Positions 17,401 through 24,792 of a stretch of DNA of 64,000 bases are shown here, piece by piece (the stretch's first letter is position 1; each line of letters opens with the position of its first letter). The notes under the pieces were generated by a model that saw only the letters and a list, made by a program, of their open reading frames with translations, had not been told where the DNA came from and did not search any database. This DNA comes from Leptothermofonsia sp049200465. Lineage in GTDB: Bacteria > Cyanobacteriota > Cyanobacteriia > Leptolyngbyales > Leptolyngbyaceae. The stretch is from contig NZ_CP120836.1 of the NCBI RefSeq assembly GCF_049200465.1, forward strand, positions 930,001 through 994,000, written 5' to 3'. The translations under genes and the position numbers were made by a program.

Positions 17401-18012
17401 CACTGGAATGGGGAATGGGAAGCCGGGAACACGGGCGATCGCGGTTCCCGCCGAAGCTGTAGAGCGGTTCTCGATCGCAGCGGCCACCTGGTTAAAAAAC
17501 AGGGCTGAGGGATTAACACTCAGCAAAGGATTGGTGGATTCCACCGCTGAAGTTGCGGAAAACTCTGCGGCGGGAAACTGAATCGCGGTTGCCGTCGTTG
17601 CCACAAAAGAACCGCGAATATCCAACTGGGCACCGCGGCCAAATATAATCCCACGGGGGTTCATCAGAAAGAGATTGGCATTGCTGGTGGAGCGAATCAT
17701 GCCTGCAATGTCAGAGCGACCATCCGTGATGCGGGCTAGGATGTTCGCTGCATTCAACTCATTCCGAAAATCGGCAATTCCTCTTTCGGGCACATTGAAC
17801 TGGCTGAAGCTGTGAAAAAGATTTCTGCCAACATTTGTGCCGCCCGTAATCTCAAAGGTGTTGCCACCCCCGGCATTGGGAATCGTGTTTACCACCGTTC
17901 CCAAACCATTGGGCTGGACGAATTGAGCCTCCGCACTGGTTACTGTGAGCAGAGACCAACTCGCCAGGGAAAGCAGGGGCGAAACCCAGAGTAAATATCC
18001 GTGTGGCTTCAT
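14479..18012 (-). CDS. TpsA exoprotein, filamentous-haemagglutinin-like
   Basis: 1177 residues from ATG 18012 (MKPHGYLLWVSPLLSLASW), chosen because it places a signal peptide at the N terminus, with cleavage after SAEA. The TPS secretion domain follows, including the hallmark NPRGIIFG at about 118-125 and the preceding SNANLFLMN. The rest is a long beta-helical repeat region rich in G-N-I, S-A-S-T and L-x-L turns (for example GNIEIRTGSLSISG and GNILVQATE). The C terminus has a short conserved-looking tail (AQGWVKDGNGEVVLFA, then a final CPVP). The product should be a secreted, surface-exposed filament exported by the adjacent TpsB. Four 7-bp repeats lie inside the coding region near the end (14673-14699). 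Confidence 0.87.
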   Translation of the reverse strand: MKPHGYLLWVSPLLSLASWSLLTVTSAEAQFVQPNGLGTVVNTIPNAGGGNTFEITGGTNVGRNLFHSFSQFNVPERGIADFRNELNAANILARITDGRSDIAGMIRSTSNANLFLMNPRGIIFGRGAQLDIRGSFVATTATAIQFPAAEFSATSAVESTNPLLSVNPSALFFNQVAAAIENRSTASAGTAIARVPGFPFPIPVALTGLRIANGRSLLLVGGDVILDGGRLNALQGRVDIAGVTGGSPGNNTVALGLDSNNNPFLSQVPAVNGRANVSLSNRAQINAAFGNTLLGGTVAIAARDLTLVNSAIFTGTAGREAGGDIRLNAQSITLNNQSRLVTSTTGEGRSGDIRLEAQDTIFVLNGSQISNQTRRLSGATQVGNAGNTLLQSGNAIILDQSSLSSRTAGPGPGGSIKVRTGALMLKGSSEQIASINAGTTGAGDAGKIVVEANSISLEQGTLSTAAQLSQGDLGQSGNIEIRTGSLSISGDRAGLFTSNTGNKPAGDIILRVGTLTLTNNSQLSSETRGEGRGGNIEIEAKTVFASDSFLLATTRGAGTAGNIQIKDSDSVTVVRLNPDPNILRSLEVLSSGLFVSSVADGSAGTLTIETGKLQVQGGARISASTTGPGPGGTLLVNANNSVELVGKAIGGPFGAIDSPSGLFTETFGSGSAGNLIVTTPRLLVREGAQISASTSATGNPGNILVTGADSVSLSNGSIASTVNPTAVLNTEAEQLGNITIQTRNLSLENNAQLSASTSGQGNAGNILVQATEATALNQSSISTAVNAGAVGRGGNIDIQTGIFSLANDAQVSASTVGQGNAGSVRVFASTFEASQGSQIKTSTASGSDAGSINLYVLDAVTLVGERTGLFANTDSASSGNGGSIFIDPRIVTVRDGAKIAVDSQGSGTGGSIDLQAGRLVLENGEISAQTASNNGGDITLQLQDLLLLRRNSQISTTAGTAQAGGNGGNIRINAPFVIAVRSENSDITANAFTGTGGRVTITTQGIFGIEPRDRLTPLSDITASSEFGIAGVVTINTPDVDPSRGLTELPANLVDASNQIAQGCGPNTHQAASSFVVTGRGGLPPSPTAPLNNEAIQTEWVTVEGRQATGDRRRVMRLEGGHAKGGNSQAAPPVPPIVEAQGWVKDGNGEVVLFATTPAVQSQSEPFSQTPCPVPAK
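14673..14699 (-). repeat. 7-bp tandem repeat inside tpsA
   Basis: GTCGCCT occurs three times in succession (14673, 14680, 14687) and a fourth time with a changed last base. It lies in the coding region about 65 codons before the tpsA stop. Gain or loss of one unit would shift the frame of the C-terminal tail. Confidence 0.85.
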
Positions 18013-18120
18013 GACTTTCAGGCAAAAGAAGGGTCGTGGTCTGGTAAATGCGCCCTCAGAATCATCAAGCCCAACTCGCTCATGGGAGCATTGCGGAGTA
18101 TCTTCCAGCAACGTCAGACA

Positions 18121-18148
18121 TGACTGTTATTTCATGACTGTTATTTCA
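18121..18148. repeat. 14-bp direct duplication
   Basis: TGACTGTTATTTCA occurs twice without a spacer. The second unit covers the stop codon of the minus-strand gene ending at 18141. Confidence 0.85.
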
Positions 18149-18719
18149 TGTCGTCCCGTTTAGTGCTCTGGTTGATGACCTCTGGCAATCGCTGGGGCCG
18201 GAAGCCCAACACATAAGGCAAACTTCTGAAGAAACCCACCACCAGTTGCACAATGGTTGTGACAAAGACAATGAGGGCAATTGTCACTCCCCCCACCAGG
18301 GCCAGCAATACAGTTCCCGCCGCACCTAACCGTTCATCCGGAATCAATTCGTAATTCACGGTATAAACCGTACCGTCGTCCGGGCTGGTGAGGGTACGGG
18401 GAGATGGTCCTGGACCCAGCGGTAGGGCAGGAATTTGCGAAACGTCAAAAAAGAAGGGGAAATCCAGGAATATCCCCGTCTCTTGATCGGTTAACCGCTG
18501 CGCAATTTCCAAGGAACCCGGCGCAATAAAAGGGCCCGATGGAGTTGGGATGGGCACTCCCGGTGATGAAGAGGGTAAGTCGATGCTGCTTCCTGGCGAT
18601 ACGGTAAAGGGGCCCCAAATGATCTGTTCTCCAAACTTAACAACGATATCCCCTTGTAGAAATGGGTTTTGGGTCACGAATTGATTTCGTGCAATTCTGG
18701 TTAGCGTCAATCGGGACAT
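18141..18719 (-). CDS. membrane protein of unknown function upstream of tpsA
   Basis: 192 residues, not recognised. The first 120 residues look soluble and beta-rich with a proline/serine/glycine segment (SPGVPIPTPSGPF), and the text MSRLTLTRIARNQFVTQNPF contains no signal sequence. One strong transmembrane segment follows (GTVLLALVGGVTIALIVFVTTIVQLVV), then a short basic tail. It lies 128 bp upstream of the tpsA start on the same strand, so it could be the first gene of that operon. Neither a POTRA nor an anchor motif is seen. A role in the TPS system is only suggested by position. Confidence 0.6.
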   Translation of the reverse strand: MSRLTLTRIARNQFVTQNPFLQGDIVVKFGEQIIWGPFTVSPGSSIDLPSSSPGVPIPTPSGPFIAPGSLEIAQRLTDQETGIFLDFPFFFDVSQIPALPLGPGPSPRTLTSPDDGTVYTVNYELIPDERLGAAGTVLLALVGGVTIALIVFVTTIVQLVVGFFRSLPYVLGFRPQRLPEVINQSTKRDDMK

Positions 18720-18910
18720 TAGCTTGCTTTCCCTGCTAGGTGGACCTGAATGTAAACGATAATGGGCGATTTTCGTTCATTTTGAGAAACGCTAGATACT
18801 CTATTCAAGTACCCCGATGGGTACCTTTCTCCGGGAATTGCAACCATTTGCAACATCATTAACGCTACAGTTGGAAGGCGTCCCTTTTTCTGGTGTAAGT
18901 CTGCATCCCA

Positions 18911-20731
18911 ATGGCTGATTCTTATCTCTCTAAAACGTCTAGAAAGCGCCCCATTCGGGAAACGGACTGGCGGTTGTTCTCCCGGTTGATTCCCTATGGG
19001 CTGCGCCATCGCCGCCTGTTTACGTTTTCGATGCTGCTGCTAGTTCCGGCTTCTGTTGCTGGAGCAGTGCAACCCATTTTAATTGGGCAGGTGGTTTCCC
19101 TGATTAAGCAAGAACCGACGACCTGGGAGTTTTTGCGCAACCTTCCCCTATCGATGGGAATTAATTTGCTGGCGGGGTTGTTGTTGTTTACATTACTGGC
19201 GCAATCGCTACTCGATGCCTGGCAGGGATTTCTGGTGCAAAAGGTGGGGCAGCAGATTACGGCAGATATCCGGGATGATCTGTTTCACCATGTCCTCTCC
19301 CTGGCAATGTGCTTCTTTGATCGCACTCCCGTAGGCAAGCTGATTACCCGTCTCACCAGTGATGTGGAAGCGTTAGGAGATGTCTTTTCGACTGGGGCGA
19401 TCGGCATTCTGGGTGATTTGTTTTCCATCCTGATGCTGGTTGTCCTCATGTTTTTGCAACAGTGGCAACTGGCGCTGATGCTGGTGGTCATGCTGGTGCC
19501 GGTGACGGTGCTGATTATCTATTTCCAGAACCAGTACCGCAAGGCAAACTATCGTGCCAGGGATGAGCTTTCTGCACTCAACTCAATGCTGCAAGAAAAC
19601 ATTGTGGGCATTGCAGTGGTGCAGTTGTTTCGCCGGGAAGCCTTCAATGCGGACCTTTTCCGCACAATCAACCATCGCTACATCAAAGAGGTTGACCGCA
19701 CAATCTTTCATGATTCATCTATTTCAGCCACACTGGAATGGATTTCGCTGGTAGCGATCGCCGCTGTCCTCTGGCTGGGCGGCAATCTCATCCTGAACGA
19801 TGCACTCACCTTTGGGCGGCTGGCAGAATTCATCCTGTTTGCCCAGCGTTTGTTTGACCCGTTGCGGCAATTTGCTGAAAAGTTCACGGCCATCCAGGCG
19901 GGACTGACTTCGATTGAGCGGGTCAGCGATATTTTAAATGAACCAGTCGAGATTCGGGATGCGGAGAACCCCCAATCTCTTTCACTGCATACCAGCAGTG
20001 CAACAGGCGAAATTCGGTTTGAGCATGTCTGGTTTGGTTACAAGCCTGATGAGTATGTCATCAAAGACCTGAACTTCGTCATCCATCCTGGTGAAAAGGT
20101 GGCGCTGGTGGGTCCAACGGGAGCAGGCAAAAGCTCAATTATCCGTCTTCTCAGCCGCCTTTATGAAGCTTCCGAGGGCCGCATTCTGGTCGATGGCATC
20201 GACATCCGCGAGCTCCCCCAAACAGAGCTGCGCCGCCATGTAGGGGTGATTTTGCAAGATGGTTTTGTGTTCGCCGGGGATGTAAAAAGCAATATCACGC
20301 TGGGAGAGACTTACTCGTTTGCAGAAATTCAGGCCGCAGCTCGCAGCACCAACGTCGATCGCCTGATTGAACAACTGCCCCAGGGATACGACACTCCTCT
20401 ACGGGAACGGGGCACCAATCTTTCTGGGGGACAGAAACAATTGCTGGCCTTTGCCCGTGCCGCCATCCGCAACCCCCGCATTCTGGTGCTGGATGAAGCA
20501 ACCGCCAGTCTGGATGTGGGCACCGAAGCCCTGATTCAGGAAGCCCTTGATCGCCTGCTGGAAGGACGAACGGCCATTATTATTGCCCATCGCCTGTCCA
20601 CAATTCGGAATTGCGATCGCATCCTGGTGCTGAAGCGGGGGCAACTGGTTGAGTCGGGCAATCACGAAGAGTTACTGGCCCAGGGCGGGTTATACGCCAG
20701 TCTGTACCAACTGCAAATGCTGGAAACCTGA
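18911..20731 (+). CDS. ABC exporter, fused membrane and ATPase domains (MsbA-like)
   Basis: 606 residues. Six membrane helices occupy about 35-320 (first helix FTFSMLLLVPASVAGAV). The nucleotide-binding domain has Walker A GPTGAGKS at 401-408, a Q-loop VILQD, the signature LSGGQ at 504-508, Walker B ILVLDE at 524-529 and the switch histidine in AHRLSTI. All ATPase motifs are intact. The half-transporter should dimerise in the plasma membrane and export a lipid, peptide or drug. Starting at ATG 18911 gives a normal length. The next gene begins 12 bp downstream, indicating co-transcription. The substrate cannot be inferred from sequence alone. Confidence 0.9.
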   Translation: MADSYLSKTSRKRPIRETDWRLFSRLIPYGLRHRRLFTFSMLLLVPASVAGAVQPILIGQVVSLIKQEPTTWEFLRNLPLSMGINLLAGLLLFTLLAQSLLDAWQGFLVQKVGQQITADIRDDLFHHVLSLAMCFFDRTPVGKLITRLTSDVEALGDVFSTGAIGILGDLFSILMLVVLMFLQQWQLALMLVVMLVPVTVLIIYFQNQYRKANYRARDELSALNSMLQENIVGIAVVQLFRREAFNADLFRTINHRYIKEVDRTIFHDSSISATLEWISLVAIAAVLWLGGNLILNDALTFGRLAEFILFAQRLFDPLRQFAEKFTAIQAGLTSIERVSDILNEPVEIRDAENPQSLSLHTSSATGEIRFEHVWFGYKPDEYVIKDLNFVIHPGEKVALVGPTGAGKSSIIRLLSRLYEASEGRILVDGIDIRELPQTELRRHVGVILQDGFVFAGDVKSNITLGETYSFAEIQAAARSTNVDRLIEQLPQGYDTPLRERGTNLSGGQKQLLAFARAAIRNPRILVLDEATASLDVGTEALIQEALDRLLEGRTAIIIAHRLSTIRNCDRILVLKRGQLVESGNHEELLAQGGLYASLYQLQMLET

Positions 20732-20743
20732 CACGATCTCACC

Positions 20744-21973
20744 ATGGTGGATTTGTTGCTTGTGATAGCATTGGGGTTTTTAGGAAGTTTTGGTCACTGT
20801 GTCGGCATGTGTGGGCCATTGACCGTTGCCTTTTCCCTGACTTCCCAACCCCAGTCGGCTGCACCAAACTGGAGGCAGCAGCTTTCCTTTCATGGGCTAT
20901 TGAATTTGGGACGGATTGCCAGCTATGCCCTAGTGGGTGCGGGAATTGGTGCGATCGGCTCTGTGCTGGTTGCCGGAGGGCAACTTGCTGGAATTGACAG
21001 TCTCCTGCGGCGGGGGCTCACCATCCTCACAGGCTGCCTCCTGATCTGGATAGGGTTAGCCCAAATTACTCCCCAAGGGTTACCCCGGATTCCGTTTCTG
21101 CACCCCCTCTTACAGGGAGGATGGCACCAGCGTTTGAGTGCAGCGATGATGAAGTTTTCCCTTCAGGCTCGCTGGTGGACTCCTGCCCTGTTGGGGATGA
21201 CCTGGGGGCTAATCCCCTGCGGATTCCTTTACGCGGCTCAGATCAAGGCGGCTGAAACGGGTGACCTCTGGAGGGGGGGAGCCACCATGCTGGCGTTTGG
21301 GCTGGGAACCGTGCCCTCAATGCTGGGTATTGGCCTGTTCAGTTCCCGACTGAGTGCAGACCGGCGCAGTCAGCTATTTCGCCTGGGGGGATGGGTGACG
21401 CTGGCGATCGGCATTCTGACTTTGCTGCGCACTGATGCAATAGTGGACTATACCGGGCACGGGGCACTGATTTGCCTAATCATGGCACTGATCGCCCGTC
21501 CCATCAGTCGGTTTTGGGCACAGCCGTTGCAGTATCGCCGTGCTCTGGGGGTAGGAGCCTTTGCCTTCGCGATCGCTCACACCCTTCATATGATAGACCA
21601 CACATTTAACTGGAACCCGGAAGCCCTCTCATTCATGCTCCCAGTCCACCAGATTGCCATCTGGATGGGAACAGCGGCTCTGTTGCTAATGCTGCCAGCC
21701 GCGCTCACCAGCTTTGACTGGATGGTGAAAAAGTTGGGCAAGTTCTGGCGAGTTATCCACTTGCTGACGGTTCCAGCCTTTGTTCTGGCGATCGTCCACA
21801 CCCTTTTGCTTGGCTCCAGCTACCTGGGTGGACTTGAGTGGACCGTGGCTCAGAAGCTAATGTCTGCCCTGCTGGTGGCGATCACAACCTCCACCCTGCT
21901 CATTCGTACTCGCTGGGTATGGGCCCTTTTAGGGGTGGAAACTTTTTATTCGCCCCCTAAGAGGGGACAGTAG
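20744..21973 (+). CDS. TauE/SafE-DsbD-like membrane protein fused to a haem-membrane-like domain
   Basis: 409 residues, almost wholly hydrophobic. The N-terminal half starts with GFLGSFGHCVGMCGPLTVAF, the HCxGMCGP motif of UreH/DsbD_2-type (sulfite exporter TauE/SafE-annotated) proteins, which often handle metals or thiols. The second half has four or more helices with histidines in AHTLHMIDHTFNW and VIHLLTVPAFVLAIVHTLLLG, resembling ferric-reductase-like haem-binding membrane domains. The fusion suggests transfer of a metal or of electrons across the membrane, but this is inference. It follows the ABC exporter by 12 bp and probably shares its transcript. Family B and A repeats lie directly downstream. 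Confidence 0.75.
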   Translation: MVDLLLVIALGFLGSFGHCVGMCGPLTVAFSLTSQPQSAAPNWRQQLSFHGLLNLGRIASYALVGAGIGAIGSVLVAGGQLAGIDSLLRRGLTILTGCLLIWIGLAQITPQGLPRIPFLHPLLQGGWHQRLSAAMMKFSLQARWWTPALLGMTWGLIPCGFLYAAQIKAAETGDLWRGGATMLAFGLGTVPSMLGIGLFSSRLSADRRSQLFRLGGWVTLAIGILTLLRTDAIVDYTGHGALICLIMALIARPISRFWAQPLQYRRALGVGAFAFAIAHTLHMIDHTFNWNPEALSFMLPVHQIAIWMGTAALLLMLPAALTSFDWMVKKLGKFWRVIHLLTVPAFVLAIVHTLLLGSSYLGGLEWTVAQKLMSALLVAITTSTLLIRTRWVWALLGVETFYSPPKRGQ

Positions 21974-22006
21974 CATCAGAAGTTGAGGTTGTGTCGTACC
22001 GCATGA

Positions 22007-22092
22007 TAAGTAGCTGGTGGTCTGTCATGAAACCTCCTGCCTGGGGGCGCAGCCCCTACTCCCCCCTGACAATTAATGATGGCTACCTACTT
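22007..22092 (-). repeat. family B repeat, shortened
   Basis: TAAGTAGCTGG at one end and GATGGCTACCTACTT at the other flank the core (CTGCCTGGGGGCGCAGCCCC) and the diagnostic TGACAATTAATGATGG arm. The opposite AT-rich arm is shortened. It lies 34 bp after the stop of the upstream gene and 7 bp from the family A copy at 22100. Confidence 0.75.
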
Positions 22093-22099
22093 GAGACGT

Positions 22100-22211
22100 T
22101 ATAGCTATAGCCACTAGGCTTAGGACGGGGTGCAGGGTGGAACCCCTGGCTGGGGGCTGCACCCCCACACCCTCTTAAAACCAATGTCCTGAGCAACCTG
22201 GCGACAGCTAT
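22100..22211 (-). repeat. family A repeat, complete
   Basis: 112 bp from TATAGCTATAGCCACTAGGC to GGCGACAGCTA, with TTAGGACGGGG, the core GGGGGCTGCACCCCC and CCAATGTCCTGAGCAACC. With the adjacent family B copy it fills the convergent junction between 21973 and 22253. Confidence 0.85.
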
Positions 22212-22252
22212 TCTTTTCTACCAGAACCCTGACTTCTTTCCTGGGGAAAAAT

Positions 22253-22558
22253 CTACTTGCCGCCGTAGTAAAAAGCAATCTCTTTATCTTTCAAAGGTGC
22301 AAAATCTGCCGCAATCAACATTTGGTTCAATTCATCCTGAGGAATGTGTTTCGCGCCAATGCGCACAATCCGCGATCGCATCGTATTGGATACCCCACTT
22401 CGCTGCCGCCCGGCTTCAAGCTCCATCACCTGTTGATACAGTTCCAGTTTTGCAGGGGGAATCGGCGTGCCATCAAAATCAATCCCGCGAGCGATCGCCT
22501 CATCTACTGCATCTGCGCCCGTTGTACTCGGCAAATTTGCATCCAGAGTCATCGTCAT
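22253..22558 (-). CDS. conserved cyanobacterial protein, unknown function
   Basis: About 101 residues from ATG 22558 (MTMTLDANLPSTTG); an upstream start at 22600 adds residues not expected in the family. The protein looks cytoplasmic and mainly helical, with the segments AVDEAIARGIDFDGTPIPPAKLELY... kept together and an NTMRSRIVRIGAKHI stretch, ending in AFYYGGK. I recall close relatives as conserved hypothetical proteins in many cyanobacteria, without an assigned role. No catalytic motif is evident. It converges on the gene at 20744 across two repeats and diverges from tRNA-His. Confidence 0.72.
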   Translation of the reverse strand: MTMTLDANLPSTTGADAVDEAIARGIDFDGTPIPPAKLELYQQVMELEAGRQRSGVSNTMRSRIVRIGAKHIPQDELNQMLIAADFAPLKDKEIAFYYGGK

Positions 22559-22691
22559 CACCACCCTACGCCAAGAGAATTGTATCAAAGGAGCGATCAA
22601 AATTCTTTCAATTGCACCTTTCTGCCGGTCCCGCCAGTCGCTATTATCCCTTCCTTAAGACGTTCCCTGGATCAAACCTTACCCAAAATGC

Positions 22692-22697
22692 TATAAT
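22692..22697 (+). promoter_or_regulatory. probable -10 box of tRNA-His
   Basis: TATAAT lies 13 bp before the tRNA, in TGCTATAATTTAGAATG. A TTCCCTGGATC-like -35 region is weak, so the assignment rests on the perfect hexamer and its position. Confidence 0.5.
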
Positions 22698-22709
22698 TTA
22701 GAATGCGAT

Positions 22710-22783
22710 GGCGAGCGTAGCCAAGTGGTTAAGGCAGCGGATTGTGGTTCCGCCATTCGTGGGTTCGAATCCCATCGTTCGCC
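22710..22783 (+). tRNA. tRNA-His (anticodon GTG)
   Basis: A full cloverleaf can be drawn: acceptor stem GCGAGCG with CGTTCGC (one G-U), the D-loop AGCCAAGTGGTTAAGGC, the anticodon loop TTGTGGT with GTG, and the T-arm with GGTTCGAATCC. An extra G at 22710 opposite the discriminator C at 22783 is the His-specific G-1 identity element. No CCA is encoded. A TATAAT box lies just upstream. It is the only tRNA found in the window. Confidence 0.95.
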
Positions 22784-22914
22784 CTTTGTGATTAATAATG
22801 GCTGGTTAACAGTGACTGATACAGCGGAACCAAAGTTCGTTTCGGGGTGTAGAGATGGAACCCTCAAATCCCTATGTCGCAAACCTATATCGCAAAATTC
22901 ATAGCGGTTTTCCA

Positions 22915-23019
22915 CTAAAACATCAATACTAAAATATCAGTATTGCTATTGGGATAGAAATCCTCTCGCAGAACAGAACCGAAAAGGACCAGTTCGGTGA
23001 TTGCTAGTGTTCTAGACAT
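22915..23019 (-). pseudogene. nucleotidyltransferase (MNT-type) fragment
   Basis: Thirty-four codons before a stop contain LFGSVLREDFYPNSNTDILV, the nucleotide-binding signature of minimal nucleotidyltransferases (MntA/HepT-type modules), normally followed by a second Asp-containing strand and about 60 more residues, which are absent here. The segment before it (frame open to 23166) does not resemble the family. The usual first Asp is replaced by Asn (SNTD rather than SDID). It is best read as a relic of a mobile toxin-antitoxin-like gene next to a decayed transposase. Confidence 0.6.
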
Positions 23020-23168
23020 GGGGATAAGGATCGAGTGCATCCCACTTTTGTGATAAGTATAAATGCTTAAGCCAATTTTTAAAGATAACACTACACTTTG
23101 AGCAATTCTCTCCACCGTAAAAGTCCTATGGGTGCGGACAAAAAGCTCAAATTCAAGCGCATGCACAA

Positions 23169-24292
23169 GCGATTGCAGTCTTATTGTACGAAGAAACTGA
23201 CCCTCAACAAGTGAAAACGCTCGCAGGCATTGAAGCAGCAGTTCGAGGTCACTTACTTGAGCATGTCAGTCCCGAAATCGGGAATTTTTTATCCAAACAA
23301 GCAGTGGCACAACCACTAGACGAAAACGAGGCATCGCTAGCATCCTCGGACAATTAAGCATCAGTAAGAAACAAGCTCAAATCCTTAATGGTGAAGCGTA
23401 CTAATGGTGAAGCGTACACTCGCTGGAGTCCTCATTTGGTCAAGTGTTGGTTGTTGTTGAGTGCGAATGAATCTTACGCACGAGCCGCCGAAGACATTGA
23501 GTGTTTAACTGGAATTGGCGTGCCCATAGTACGCAACAGCGGTTAGTGCATCGTCAAACCTTTGAGGAGCCGCAAGTGTGCCAAATGGTTACCGAAATGA
23601 GTGTAGACGGTGGTAAAGTTCGACTCCGCCCCCTCTCAAGGGGAGCCTTGTCAATGGCGCGATTACAAGGCCGTCAACCTGCTCCACCAAATTGTCAGTG
23701 CGTTTTTTCAAGCCAACCCTAGTTTGGTAAATTGGGTCAAGGCTCAACCGTTGTCTGACCCGTTATTAGCGGTAGTCATTATGGTTAGGACGGGGTGCAG
23801 GGGTTCCACCCCTGGCTGGAGGCGAAGCCCCCACTCCCTCTCTAATTCCAATGTCCTAACGCACCCGCGTAGAGCTATAACGTGTTTGGGGGATGGACAT
23901 GATGGCATCTGGACTCTCTACGACCAGATTGGACCTCCGACCCAAAGACGTGAGGTTTTAGACTGTTATCCCTTAGTCGAGAATTTGGGCAAGGTGGGCG
24001 GCTCTCAACGACGCTTGGATGCCTTGGAAAAATGGTTATTGCAAGGCAACTGCCCAGTTCAGGGGGGTGGCATCATCAGCGGGTTCGTACTTTTATTGCC
24101 TATTTGGACAAGTATCGTCATCAGCTTGTCAACTACGCCTATTTTCCAGCTGAAGACATTTTCATTGGTTCAGGCGCAGTCGAGTCAACTGGCAAGCAGA
24201 TTGGTCGACGCATCAAACTAGCAGGCGCACAATGGCAAAAAAAGAATATCCCACAGTTGCTCAAGCATCGCTGTGCTTACCTCAATGGGTAG
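23169..24292 (+). pseudogene. ISKra4-family transposase, decayed and interrupted
   Basis: Pieces of one transposase lie in successive frames: YEETDPQQVKTLAGIEAAVR (from about 23187), HSTQQRLVHRQTFEEPQV and SVDGGKVRLR (about 23525-23628), WRDYKAVNLLHQIVSAFF and QPLSDPL (to 23765), LGDGHDGIWTLYDQIG (from 23887), and GSGAVESTGKQIGRR to CAYLNG with a TAG at 24290. This order matches ISKra4-type transposases as I remember them. Frames shift near 23640 and 24050, a stop falls at about 23355, and a 16-bp duplication sits at 23386-23417. A family A repeat lies inside (23766-23877). No active protein can be made. Terminal repeats of the IS were not identified. Confidence 0.82.
23766..23877 (-). repeat. 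family A repeat inserted in frame in the transposase
   Basis: 112 bp from TTAGCGGTAGTC to GTAGAGCTA with all family A landmarks. It separates codons for DPL from TCLGDGHDG. TA on each side (23764-23765 and 23878-23879) can be read as a duplicated TA target, giving a 114-bp, 38-codon in-frame addition without stops. Confidence 0.85.
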
Positions 24293-24333
24293 TTCTCAAA
24301 GTGAATTTTACAAGATTAGGTGCTCTCTCAAAC

Positions 24334-24519
24334 TTAAAAGTGATTTTGGTTTCCAACTAATCCGATTTGAGGTAATCGGTGAACCCCACCTTGAATGGAA
24401 GCTTTGCCTGGAGTGTACTCCAGCGGCTGAATCTCCACAATCAGGTTTGCACCCTTATCATACACTGAAACCTGAACTATCAGAGTCTCCAAAAGCCTTG
24501 TCCTGTCAGGATTTTCCAC
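24334..24519 (-). pseudogene. unrecognised ORF fragment in the accessory region
   Basis: Sixty-one codons from a GTG at 24519; the frame is open about 20 codons further upstream (LPPQSADQPDPLSSRF), so this is probably the C-terminal end of a longer lost protein. The sequence (ENPDRTRLLETLIVQVSVYD, then NLIVEIQPLEYTPG) looks protein-like and resembles no family I can name with confidence. It lies between the decayed transposase and an inverted-repeat element, and is likely a relic of a mobile gene. Confidence 0.35.
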
Positions 24520-24597
24520 AATAAAACGAGAGGACAGGGGGTCTGGCTGATCCGCGGATTGTGGAGGCAGGTAACGTTTCTATCAGAAAAAACGGTG

Positions 24598-24669
24598 TTG
24601 CTGAATTTAGGTATGAAATAGGTACTGTATGCTCGAAATTTCGCTTCGATTCATACTAATTTTCAGCAA
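24598..24669. repeat. MITE-like inverted repeat element
   Basis: TTGCTGAATTTAGGTATGAA at 24598-24617 and its near-complement at 24650-24669 (TTCATACTAATTTTCAGCAA) enclose 32 bp. The arms are about 20 bp with few mismatches. TTGCTGAA termini are common at insertion-sequence ends, so a non-autonomous element is likely. The family is not identified. Confidence 0.6.
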
Positions 24670-24689
24670 TGCCTAAGGACTACCGCTAT

Positions 24690-24724
24690 AGTTACTGGAC
24701 TTATGCCATTGTCCACTAGTAGCT
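24690..24724 (+). repeat. family D terminal fragment
   Basis: AGTTACTGGACTTATGCCAT followed by TGTCCACTAGTAGC matches the end of family D copies at 1858 and 35493. Just before it, GACTACCGCTATA (24678-24690) equals a family A terminus, so remnants of two elements abut. Confidence 0.6.
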
Positions 24725-24792
24725 TTGTAAGCTTGTCGATCGCCCACTGTCACGGAACAATCAAAACAGAACCTTTACCTGAATGAAACCCA

